Notes under the pieces: model-generated
Seen by the model: the letters and a program-made list of their open reading frames with translations, nothing else
What the model was told of the DNA's origin: nothing
Databases searched by the model: none
Assembly (NCBI GenBank): GCA_964396225.1
Contig: CAYNEL010000046.1
Coordinates: forward strand, 1-5,474
Length of the DNA stretch: 5,474 bases
DNA from: CAYNEL01 sp964396225
Lineage (GTDB): Bacteria; Patescibacteriota; Minisyncoccia; Moranbacterales; UBA1568
Direction: 5' to 3'
In this document: positions 1 to 4,844 of the stretch, piece by piece
Numbering within the stretch: the first letter of the stretch is position 1
How the letters are laid out: each line of letters begins with the position of its first letter
Translations under genes and position numbers: made by a program

Positions 1-720
1 CACGCCCACGAACATCTCGACGAATTCCGAACCACTGATGTTGAAGAACGGCACGCCCGCTTCACCCGCCACAGCCTTGGCCATGAGCGTCTTGCCGGTG
101 CCGGGATTGCCGAGCAGGAGCACGCCCTTGGGGATCTTGGCGCCCATCTGGAGGAATTTCTTCGGATGTTTGAGGAACTCGACGATTTCTTGGAGCTCCA
201 TCTTGGCCTCTTCGGCGCCGGCCACGTCGGCGAAGGTGACCCGCTTGTTCTTGTCTTTCGGATTGACCATGCGCGCCCGACTCATCCCGAACGACAACGC
301 CTGGGCGTTGCCGCGCTGGGCCTGACGCATCATGAACCAGAGGAAACCGCCGATGAGAAGGAAGGGGAGGAGGATGGGGAGGATGGCGCCGAGCCAGAAC
401 GCGGCGGCCGAATCCTCCTTGACGCTGATGGGCAGCTCGCCGAGGCGGCCCTTGTCCACCCCGTAATTGGAGAGGGTCTCGGTCAGCGAAGCCTCGGACT
501 CCTTGATGGCCTTAGCCTTCTTGTCATCCCGAAGCACCACTTCGAGGGTATTGCCGGAAATGTCGATGGACTTCACCTCCCCGGCGTTGATCTTCTGGAC
601 CAGCTGGTTGAGGGAAAGGGCCTCTTCCTTGGGGGCACCGCCTTGCCGCAGCACCAGGAGCCCCGCCAACATCAGGATAATGAAGAGGAGAAGGCCGGAA
701 TTCTTGAACAGTCTGTCCAT
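1..720 (-). CDS. ftsH: ATP-dependent zinc metalloprotease FtsH, N-terminal part (runs off left edge)
   Basis: FtsH is a membrane-anchored AAA+ protease that unfolds and degrades misfolded or regulatory membrane and cytosolic proteins. Only the first 240 residues are present. They show a hydrophobic N-terminal segment (about residues 9-24), a small extracytoplasmic domain (about 30-105) and a second membrane segment (about 108-130). A linker and the start of the AAA domain follow, with VTFADVAGAEEAK at 161-173 and Walker A GNPGTGKT at 204-211. The latter has Asn where most FtsH proteins have Pro. The pore-loop FVEMFVGV is the last visible sequence, with the substrate-gripping Phe at about 237. 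Walker B, the second region of homology and the zinc-binding HEXXH lie beyond the window. The ATG at 718-720 gives a normal FtsH N terminus. The gene follows tilS by 30 nt, as in the widespread tilS-ftsH neighbourhood, so it is probably co-transcribed with it. There is no Shine-Dalgarno; the upstream sequence is pyrimidine-rich. Confidence 0.96.
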   Translation of the reverse strand, partial: MDRLFKNSGLLLFIILMLAGLLVLRQGGAPKEEALSLNQLVQKINAGEVKSIDISGNTLEVVLRDDKKAKAIKESEASLTETLSNYGVDKGRLGELPISVKEDSAAAFWLGAILPILLPFLLIGGFLWFMMRQAQRGNAQALSFGMSRARMVNPKDKNKRVTFADVAGAEEAKMELQEIVEFLKHPKKFLQMGAKIPKGVLLLGNPGTGKTLMAKAVAGEAGVPFFNISGSEFVEMFVGV

Positions 721-750
721 AAGTGTGGGAAAAGTGTGAAAAAGCCAGAA

Positions 751-1731
751 TCAGGCGTATATCAGCATAACCTTAGCACCTTTGCGGAGAATTTTCAATC
801 GTCCGAAACGGGCTTCCTGGGGTTTGTTTTTGAAACGAACCAGCATATTGATCGCCTCTTCCGCCTGGGGAGCCGTCAGGCCCTGGGCGCCCTTTGAGAG
901 GCGCTCTGTCCAGAGCCGAAGGAGGGTCGTCCGGACAGCCGGAGGGAGCCGAAGGAAGGACCGGCAAGTGAACCAAAGGCTCCCCGAGCCATGAGACTCA
1001 AGGCCGATCGAGCGCTCATGCTTCAGACTTGCGGACTCAAGAAAGGCGTATTCCTGGCCCAGAACCGAAGCTTCGCCGGACAACAACCGGGGGAGTCCCG
1101 CTCCGAATTCCCGGACAAGGTAGGGGAGAACGCGGTGGCGGATGCGATTCCGGGTGTATTTCAGGTCAGTATTTGACTTATCCACACGATATCCAAATTT
1201 ATTTTGCTTTAAATAAGCCATGACATCTTTTCTTGTTGCCCAGAGGAGGGGACGCACGACATGCCCCGCTTTAGGCCGCATAGCGGCCAAACTACGCATT
1301 CCTCCACCCCGGAAAAGGCGAAAAAGCAAGGTTTCTGCCTGATCGTCGGCCGTATGGGCCACCACTACGGCTTCCATCCGATAGCGTTTCCGGATCTGTT
1401 CGAAATAAGCGTAACGAATTTCCCTGAGCTTGGCCTCGAGATTGGGTGTTTTCCTTGAAATAGGGGCTTTTTTCACCGAACAGGGGATGCCCAAGGAGAA
1501 GGCCAGCTCCCGGACAAACCGTTCGTCCGCATCGGAGGATCGTCCTCTGAGACCGTAGTTCAGATGGGCCACCCGGATTTTCAAGGCGTATTTCTCCCGG
1601 ATCTGGGCAAGAATGGAAAGGAGTGCAGTGCTGTCCGGACCCCCCGAAACCCCCACGACCAAGCCCGCCCCGCGGTCGAAAAGGGCGTTTCTTGAGGCGA
1701 AATTCTCAGTTGATCGGACGAAAGAAGCCAC
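751..1731 (-). CDS. tilS: tRNA(Ile)-lysidine synthetase TilS
   Basis: TilS ligates lysine to C34 of the CAU-anticodon tRNA(Ile) using ATP, so that it reads AUA codons and is charged with isoleucine; it acts in the cytoplasm. The 326-residue product shows the PP-loop SGGPDS at 29-34 and AHLNYGLRG at 55-63. AHTADDQAETLLFRLFRGGG follows at 125-144, then RPLL at 160-163 and a DKSNTDLKYTRNRIR block at 184-198, all family signatures. It is shorter than the E. coli and Bacillus enzymes (over 400 residues) and near the compact Aquifex type, so the extra C-terminal domain appears reduced or absent. The start is GTG at 1729-1731. An in-frame TAG four codons upstream leaves almost no room for an earlier start. 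The gene begins 30 nt after the gmk stop and ends 30 nt before ftsH. No Shine-Dalgarno is visible; the start is preceded by TCTTGTTTT. The region near 1190-1215 is locally A+T-rich. Confidence 0.95.
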   Translation of the reverse strand: MASFVRSTENFASRNALFDRGAGLVVGVSGGPDSTALLSILAQIREKYALKIRVAHLNYGLRGRSSDADERFVRELAFSLGIPCSVKKAPISRKTPNLEAKLREIRYAYFEQIRKRYRMEAVVVAHTADDQAETLLFRLFRGGGMRSLAAMRPKAGHVVRPLLWATRKDVMAYLKQNKFGYRVDKSNTDLKYTRNRIRHRVLPYLVREFGAGLPRLLSGEASVLGQEYAFLESASLKHERSIGLESHGSGSLWFTCRSFLRLPPAVRTTLLRLWTERLSKGAQGLTAPQAEEAINMLVRFKNKPQEARFGRLKILRKGAKVMLIYA

Positions 1732-1761
1732 AAAACAAGACTAGTGAAGGATGGGCCGTCT

Positions 1762-2361
1762 TCAAGCGTTTGTTTTGGGCGAAGAACCGGCCGGGTGGCC
1801 GATGATGGCCGCTATGTTGGCAATGGCTTGGAGCAGGCCGCCGTCCGGATTCTCGACGACATGGTCGTACATGTCGGTGTATTTAAGCCATTGTTTGGTA
1901 TACGCCATCCGTTCCTGGACGTACGCCTCCGAAACATGGGCGTCCCGCGCCCTGATCCGGCGCTCGATCATGTCGAGGGGGGCGGTAATAAGGATGGAGT
2001 GCATCTCCGGAAACAGCTTCTTGGCGGCCAGGACGCCCTGGTACTCGATGTTCCAGATTCCGGGCCGGCCGCTGCCAGCCACTCGGTCGAGCTCGGCCCG
2101 CGTCACCCCGTACCACTGGCTGTTGTATTGCTGAGCCGCCTCGACGAACTCCCCGGCCTGTTTGCGCCGAAGGAATTCCTCCTGGCTGACGAAATAATAG
2201 GGGTGGCTCTGGGACTCCCCGGGGCGCATCGGGCGAGTGGTAGTGGTCCGCACCCGCTCGAGGGGCAGAGTCCGCCCCAGTCCGGCGATGATCGAGTCCT
2301 TACCGACGCCAGAAAAACCGGAAAGGATGAAGATTTTCGAATAATCGGGTTTATGAACCAT
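1762..2361 (-). CDS. gmk: Guanylate kinase (divergent)
   Basis: Guanylate kinase phosphorylates GMP to GDP with ATP in the cytoplasm. From the chosen start the protein has 199 residues, the usual size. The P-loop is GFSGVGKDS at 15-23. The GMP-binding region follows as TTTTRPMRPGE (39-49), with the conserved Arg residues at 43 and 46, YYFVSQEEF (55-63), GEFVEAAQQYNSQWYGV (70-86) and IEYQGV (105-110). The lid region has RRIRARD at 134-140 and the C-terminal part has YDHVVEN at 165-171. Deviations from the norm are Asp after the P-loop Lys, Thr where the first GMP-binding Ser usually sits, Val instead of Thr/Ser after YG, and Glu for Asp in IEYQG. An in-frame ATG at 2391 would add ten residues. 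I prefer 2361 because Gmk P-loops lie close to the N terminus and because the upstream ATG overlaps a possible promoter -10. A role as another kinase of the Gmk fold, such as a PhnN-like one, is possible but less likely. Confidence 0.85.
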   Translation of the reverse strand: MVHKPDYSKIFILSGFSGVGKDSIIAGLGRTLPLERVRTTTTRPMRPGESQSHPYYFVSQEEFLRRKQAGEFVEAAQQYNSQWYGVTRAELDRVAGSGRPGIWNIEYQGVLAAKKLFPEMHSILITAPLDMIERRIRARDAHVSEAYVQERMAYTKQWLKYTDMYDHVVENPDGGLLQAIANIAAIIGHPAGSSPKTNA

Positions 2362-2389
2362 GGATGTACAACAGTTTTGGGATATCCCC

Positions 2390-2418
2390 ATCTAAACATG
2401 GTTTGCCTTCCGATGCAA
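2390..2418 (-). promoter_or_regulatory. Possible weak promoter for gmk-tilS-ftsH
   Basis: After the rpsA terminator the minus strand reads TTGCAT (2418-2413), a 17-nt spacer, then TTAGAT (2395-2390). Each hexamer matches the sigma-70 consensus at only three positions. Start of transcription would fall near 2383, inside the short palindrome GGGATATCCC (2379-2388). The call rests mostly on the need for a promoter downstream of a strong terminator; read-through from rpsA is the alternative. Confidence 0.3.
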
Positions 2419-2450
2419 ACGAAAAGAGGCTTCATGAAGCCTCTTTTCGT
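2419..2450 (-). terminator. Intrinsic terminator after rpsA
   Basis: A perfect 32-nt palindrome lies 36 nt past the rpsA stop codon. The stem core is GAGGCTTC/GAAGCCTC, flanked by AAAA on the 5' side and TTTT followed by CGTTT on the 3' side. The symmetry allows it to work in both directions, but only minus-strand transcription from rpsA reaches it. It separates rpsA from gmk. Confidence 0.88.
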
Positions 2451-2485
2451 GGATCAAGCGGGGTTATCCACCAGTTATCACCATC

Positions 2486-3589
2486 TTATTTGACGGGCAC
2501 CAGTCCCATCCGATGGTTTTTGGGGTCGATCGAGAGGATCTTCCACTGGTAGCTCCCGCCGGCCTGGAATATCTCTTCCATTTTCTTGCCGGGGAAGACT
2601 TCCTGGAATTCGCTCACGTGCGCCAAGCCATGGATGTCCTTGTCGAGATAGACGAAAGCGCCGAAGTGGTTGATCTTGTCCACCTTGCCCTCGACTTTAT
2701 CGCCCACCTTGTAGCGGCTCTCGACACTGGTCCAGGGGTCCTCCTTGAGCACTTTCATCGAAAGCGAGATGCGGGTGTCCTCGATGCCGATGATCCTGGC
2801 CTTGACCTGGTCGCCGGTCTTCACGATCTCGCGGGGGTCGTCGATGAGCTGCCAAGCCAGTTCCGAAATGTGCACCAGCCCCTCGAGTTTCTCGCCGTGG
2901 TGTGTGCCAGGAACGGGGAATTTGACGAAGGCGCCGAAATCCACCACACCGCTCACTTCGCCCTCGACCTCGTCGCCCACCTTGAGATTGGCGATGAGGG
3001 AGCGTTCCTTCTCACTCTGGGCGGCCTTTTCTGAGACGATGAGCTTCTCGTTCACCCGGTCGGCGTCGAGGATACGGACCGAGAGCTCGATGCCCACCAG
3101 ACGCTTCAGCATCTCGAGGATCTTGTTCTTGTCGCCGTCTTCGACCCGAGGATAGTGCTCGCTGGCCAGCTGGGAGACGGGGAGGAAACCCGAAACGCCG
3201 TTGACCTCGACCATGAGACCACCCTTGTTGGCCTCGCGGACCTTGGTGGTCACCACCTCCTTGTTGTCACGCTTCCGCTCGAGATCGTCCCAGGTCTTCT
3301 CATAGGAAGCGGCCCGGATGGACAGCTCGATGTAGCCATCTTCGTTCTCAAGCTCGACCAGAGTGGCTTGGACCCGGTCTCCCGGCTTCATTTTTCCCAC
3401 TACCAAGCCGTCCTTCATCTCCTTGCCGAGCACCACGCCGGTGCCGAGCGGCCCGAGATCGAGGAGGATCTGGTTGGAAGTGACGTCGATGACGGTGCCC
3501 TCGAGCACGTCGCCCACTTCCGGGACCTCGACGGCATGGCTTTCCAAAAGCTCGGCCATTACCGAGGTGGCCTGTTGCTGAGTAGTCAT
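2486..3589 (-). CDS. rpsA: Ribosomal protein S1, short four-domain form
   Basis: S1 binds mRNA at the 30S platform and helps unfold and recruit it, which matters most for mRNAs lacking a strong Shine-Dalgarno. The 367-residue product carries four S1-type OB folds: about 24-93 (VGDVLEGTV to IELSIRAA), 107-190 (with GLMVEVNGVSGFLPVSQL), 203-282 (VGDEVEGEVSGVVDFGAFVKF to ISLSMK) and 291-367 (VGDKVEGKVDKINHFGAFVYL to the C terminus). The third domain has an extra PVPGTHHGEKLE-like loop before GLVHISEL. E. coli S1 has six domains and 557 residues; four-domain forms are common in other phyla. The ATG at 3587-3589 is preferred: the ORF could extend to a TTG at 3649, but that lies in the U-tract of an upstream terminator. 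The start is preceded by an A/T-rich GATTTATTT and no Shine-Dalgarno. Transcription is probably from the promoter at 3805-3833 through a structured leader. RNA-binding S1-repeat proteins other than S1 cannot be wholly excluded. Confidence 0.92.
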   Translation of the reverse strand: MTTQQQATSVMAELLESHAVEVPEVGDVLEGTVIDVTSNQILLDLGPLGTGVVLGKEMKDGLVVGKMKPGDRVQATLVELENEDGYIELSIRAASYEKTWDDLERKRDNKEVVTTKVREANKGGLMVEVNGVSGFLPVSQLASEHYPRVEDGDKNKILEMLKRLVGIELSVRILDADRVNEKLIVSEKAAQSEKERSLIANLKVGDEVEGEVSGVVDFGAFVKFPVPGTHHGEKLEGLVHISELAWQLIDDPREIVKTGDQVKARIIGIEDTRISLSMKVLKEDPWTSVESRYKVGDKVEGKVDKINHFGAFVYLDKDIHGLAHVSEFQEVFPGKKMEEIFQAGGSYQWKILSIDPKNHRMGLVPVK

Positions 3590-3605
3590 AAATAAATCGG
3601 CTGAT

Positions 3606-3625
3606 TCCCCCGGCCGACAGGGGGA
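3606..3625 (-). promoter_or_regulatory. G+C-rich hairpin just upstream of the rpsA start
   Basis: In the mRNA sense TCCCCC (3625-3620) pairs with GGGGGA (3611-3606) around an 8-nt loop TGTCGGCC, ending 16 nt before the ATG. The loop is part of a 10-nt direct repeat, whose plus-strand sequence CCGGCCGACA lies at 3610-3619 and again at 3639-3648. The hairpin sits at the edge of the ribosome-binding region and may affect rpsA translation; this is inference from position. Confidence 0.4.
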
Positions 3626-3647
3626 TAAAAGGTTAAGTCCGGCCGAC

Positions 3648-3678
3648 AAAACAAAAGAAACGCCGTTGCGAGCGTTTC
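3648..3678 (-). terminator. Intrinsic terminator upstream of rpsA (leader attenuator or sRNA end)
   Basis: On the minus strand GAAACGC (3678-3672) pairs with GCGTTTC (3663-3657) around an 8-nt loop. TTTTGTTTT (3656-3648) follows immediately, a textbook intrinsic terminator. No protein gene ends upstream of it on this strand, since the neighbouring MBL gene runs the other way. It must therefore end either a small RNA or an attenuated rpsA leader. Confidence 0.75.
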
Positions 3679-3798
3679 CCGATAACCGCGAGAATGGCTT
3701 GAAAAAGCCTCCACGCGTCTCCAGGGGATTGAGCCATCCCCTTGATTCAGTTGTCTTACTGATTATCGAGAGCCGGGACGGAGAGCTCCGTCACGAGC
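3648..3798 (-). ncRNA. Structured rpsA leader RNA or independent small RNA, unrecognised family
   Basis: This is the predicted transcript from the strong promoter at 3805-3833 to the terminator at 3648-3678, about 150 nt. In RNA sense there is a 5' hairpin GACGGA/TCCGTC with loop GCTC (3792-3777). A 9-bp closing stem TCTCGATAA (3771-3763) with TTATCGGGA (3685-3677, one G-U) then encloses several hairpins. These are TCAGT/ACTGA (3762-3747), AGGGGAT/ATCCCCT with loop GGCTCA (3742-3723) and GGCTT/AAGCC (3709-3696), the last possibly capped outward by CGCG/CGCG (3717-3714 with 3690-3687). The last two bases of the closing stem overlap the base of the terminator stem. It does not match tmRNA, SRP RNA, RNase P RNA, 6S RNA or any riboswitch I can recall. 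The pairing is hand-drawn and its energy has not been calculated. Confidence 0.5.
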
Positions 3799-3804
3799 GA
3801 AGAC

Positions 3805-3833
3805 AGTCTACCGAAAACCCCAAAGAATGTCAA
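3805..3833 (-). promoter_or_regulatory. Sigma-70-type promoter for the leader RNA and rpsA
   Basis: The minus strand has a perfect -35 TTGACA (3833-3828), a 17-nt spacer and a -10 TAGACT (3810-3805; four of six consensus bases). Transcription should start near 3796-3799. The resulting rpsA leader would be about 208 nt if the internal terminator is passed. Confidence 0.7.
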
Positions 3834-3859
3834 AAGGGGAGCCCTTTCGGGCCCCTTTT
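3832..3859. repeat. Inverted repeat between the two divergent promoters
   Basis: AAAAGGG (3832-3838) and GCCC (3841-3844) pair with GGGC (3849-3852) and CCCTTTT (3853-3859). This leaves a two-base bulge and a TTTC loop, 11 bp in all. It overlaps the minus-strand -35 box by two bases and ends five bases before the plus-strand -35 box. On the minus strand it resembles a short terminator (stem then TTTT). It could insulate the two units or be an operator. Confidence 0.5.
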
Positions 3860-3864
3860 CCGGC

Positions 3865-3893
3865 TCGACACCACCCCAAAAACATGCTATCCT
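3865..3893 (+). promoter_or_regulatory. Sigma-70-type promoter for the MBL gene, small membrane gene and gyrA
   Basis: The plus strand has TCGACA (3865-3870, five of six -35 bases), a 17-nt spacer and TATCCT (3888-3893, four of six -10 bases). TGC immediately before it gives an extended -10. Transcription should start about 3899-3901, giving a leader of about 35 nt before the ATG at 3935. Confidence 0.65.
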
Positions 3894-3901
3894 CTGCCTA
3901 A

Positions 3902-3928
3902 GAGCGGGGACGCTCGTTTGTTTTTCTT
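3902..3928 (+). promoter_or_regulatory. 5'-end hairpin and U-rich tract in the leader of the gyrA operon
   Basis: GAGCG (3902-3906) pairs with CGCTC (3911-3915) around a GGGA loop, which fits the GNRA tetraloop pattern. GTTTGTTTTTCTT follows, up to six bases before the MBL start codon. It looks like an intrinsic terminator but would lie at the very 5' end of the transcript from the promoter at 3865-3893. There it is more likely an mRNA-stabilising cap or a stop for transcripts entering from upstream. Confidence 0.45.
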
Positions 3929-3934
3929 GACCCT

Positions 3935-4597
3935 ATGCAGATCCAGTATTACGGCGATTTCTGCTTCAAAATCACCGCCAAACCGGGCGGACGGGCCACT
4001 GACGACGTCGTCCTCTGGACGGACCCCTGCGACAAGCGTTCCGGCCTGCGCGCCCCCGTGGGACAGGCGGACATCGTCCTTCTGTCACACGATATCGAAG
4101 AGCGTGACCGCCTCTCCGGCCTCATGAAAAACGAACCAATCGTCCTTGACGCTCCGGGAGAGTACAGCGCCCGCGGCTTCGCCATCCAGGGACTAGCCAG
4201 CTTCCGCGACGAGGAGAGCGGCTCGAAACGCGGACCCAACACCGTCTTCACCGTCAACGTCGAGGATATGAACTTGTGTTTCCTCGGTGCGCTCGGGCAT
4301 CCCCTCACCCAGGACTCCCTCTCGCACCTCGAACACATCGACATCCTCTTCCTGCCGGTAGGGAACAAGGACACTCTCGCCGCGGAGCATCTCGAGGACA
4401 CCCTCCGCAAAGTCGAACCAGCCATTGTCATCCCCATGCACTACAAGATGCCCGGCCTCACCCTCGATCTGAACGACACCAAGCCTTTCTGCACGGCCGT
4501 CGGCAATTGTCCTAAGGACGCCCTTCCGAAACTCATCGTCAAGGCCAAGGACCTCGTCGAAAAGAAACTGGAAGTGGTGCTCCTGGAAAAAGTCTGA
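3935..4597 (+). CDS. MBL-fold (UlaG-like) protein with degenerate metal site
   Basis: The 220-residue product belongs to the small UlaG-like branch of the metallo-beta-lactamase superfamily (Lactamase_B_3 type). Fold landmarks are the N-terminal strand IQYYGDFCFKI (3-13), WTDPCD (28-33), ADIVLLSHD (45-53), DAPGEYSARGFAIQGL (72-87), GALGHPLT (118-125), IDILFLPVG (135-143) and IVIPMHYKMPG (164-174). In relatives the segment after the second strand reads as an HxHxDH metal motif. Here it is SHDIEERD, so only the first His (52) remains, with Ile, Glu and Arg where His, Asp and His are expected. The Asp normally found in the GDLGH-like motif is Ala119. His122 and His169 are kept. The protein is therefore probably catalytically inactive or has a changed metal site; its substrate is unknown even for intact relatives. 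It has no signal peptide. It leads the operon with a small membrane protein and gyrA. There is no Shine-Dalgarno before the ATG. Confidence 0.82.
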   Translation: MQIQYYGDFCFKITAKPGGRATDDVVLWTDPCDKRSGLRAPVGQADIVLLSHDIEERDRLSGLMKNEPIVLDAPGEYSARGFAIQGLASFRDEESGSKRGPNTVFTVNVEDMNLCFLGALGHPLTQDSLSHLEHIDILFLPVGNKDTLAAEHLEDTLRKVEPAIVIPMHYKMPGLTLDLNDTKPFCTAVGNCPKDALPKLIVKAKDLVEKKLEVVLLEKV

Positions 4598-4622
4598 AGC
4601 CCCTCACTCGTATCGCACGTCT

Positions 4623-4820
4623 ATGGGTTGGTGGAGCAATTTCAAAAACCACGTCCTCGCCCAACCGGAACCGGTCCGCCGCCGCTATGTCCGGATCTGC
4701 ACCGGCGTGATCATGGCGCTCATCGTCGCCCTCTGGATCGCTTGGGCTCTCGTGCTCTCCGAGCCCCGCCAGGACGCAACGCCGGCCCCGGCCGCCGGAG
4801 CCTCCGCCCCCGCTTCCTGA
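4623..4820 (+). CDS. Small single-span membrane protein of unknown function
   Basis: This 65-residue protein has an amphipathic, basic N-terminal part MGWWSNFKNH with QPEPVRRRYVRI at 14-25. One strongly hydrophobic helix follows (about 26-46, TGVIMALIVALWIAWALVL). A short Ala/Pro-rich tail (about 47-65) completes it. The positive charge before the helix predicts the N terminus inside and the tail outside. The QPEPVRRR-then-helix layout resembles small proteins I recall beside gyrA in Patescibacteria; no function is known to me. The gene lies 25 nt after the MBL gene and 24 nt before gyrA, on the same strand, so co-transcription is very likely. Its codons are G+C-rich like those of its neighbours, which supports a real gene. 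No Shine-Dalgarno precedes the ATG. Confidence 0.75.
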   Translation: MGWWSNFKNHVLAQPEPVRRRYVRICTGVIMALIVALWIAWALVLSEPRQDATPAPAAGASAPAS

Positions 4821-4844
4821 ACGCTCTCCTGAACCACCCCTCAT

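Noticed and set aside
166..897. Long plus-strand frame opposite ftsH and the tilS end
   Set aside because: It is antisense to a clear FtsH and to TilS, has low-complexity Glu/Gly/Leu-rich content and no family resemblance; open frames opposite G+C-rich genes are common.
1178..1186. Perfect DnaA-box consensus TTATCCACA, and near matches at 2464-2472
   Set aside because: The first encodes part of the conserved TilS segment VDKSN and stands alone. The second is one of two neighbouring near-repeats after rpsA. There is no cluster, A+T-rich unwinding region, dnaA or dnaN, so no origin can be claimed.
2513..3595. Long plus-strand frames opposite rpsA (173 and 146 residues)
   Set aside because: They are complementary shadows of the S1-domain codons; the products resemble no family and rpsA is unambiguous.
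3723..3742. Fluoride (crcB) riboswitch, because of the GGGGATGG hairpin
   Set aside because: The conserved AAAC-type junction and the downstream pseudoknot partner of that class are absent, and the neighbouring gene is ribosomal rather than a fluoride exporter.
3677..3771. tRNA or tRNA-like cloverleaf formed by the closing stem and its hairpins
   Set aside because: Arm lengths and loops do not fit: there is no GTTC-type T arm, no conserved D-loop GG, no CCA end and no proper seven-base anticodon loop.
3590..3934. Replication origin in the divergent intergenic region
   Set aside because: Genes do diverge here and TTATCG occurs in both orientations, but these are poor DnaA-box matches and also form the closing stem of the leader RNA; no other origin features are seen.
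3666..4127. 153-residue plus-strand frame spanning the intergenic region and the MBL gene start
   Set aside because: It runs through both promoters and the hairpins, overlaps the MBL gene in another frame and looks like random Pro/Ser/Arg-rich translation.
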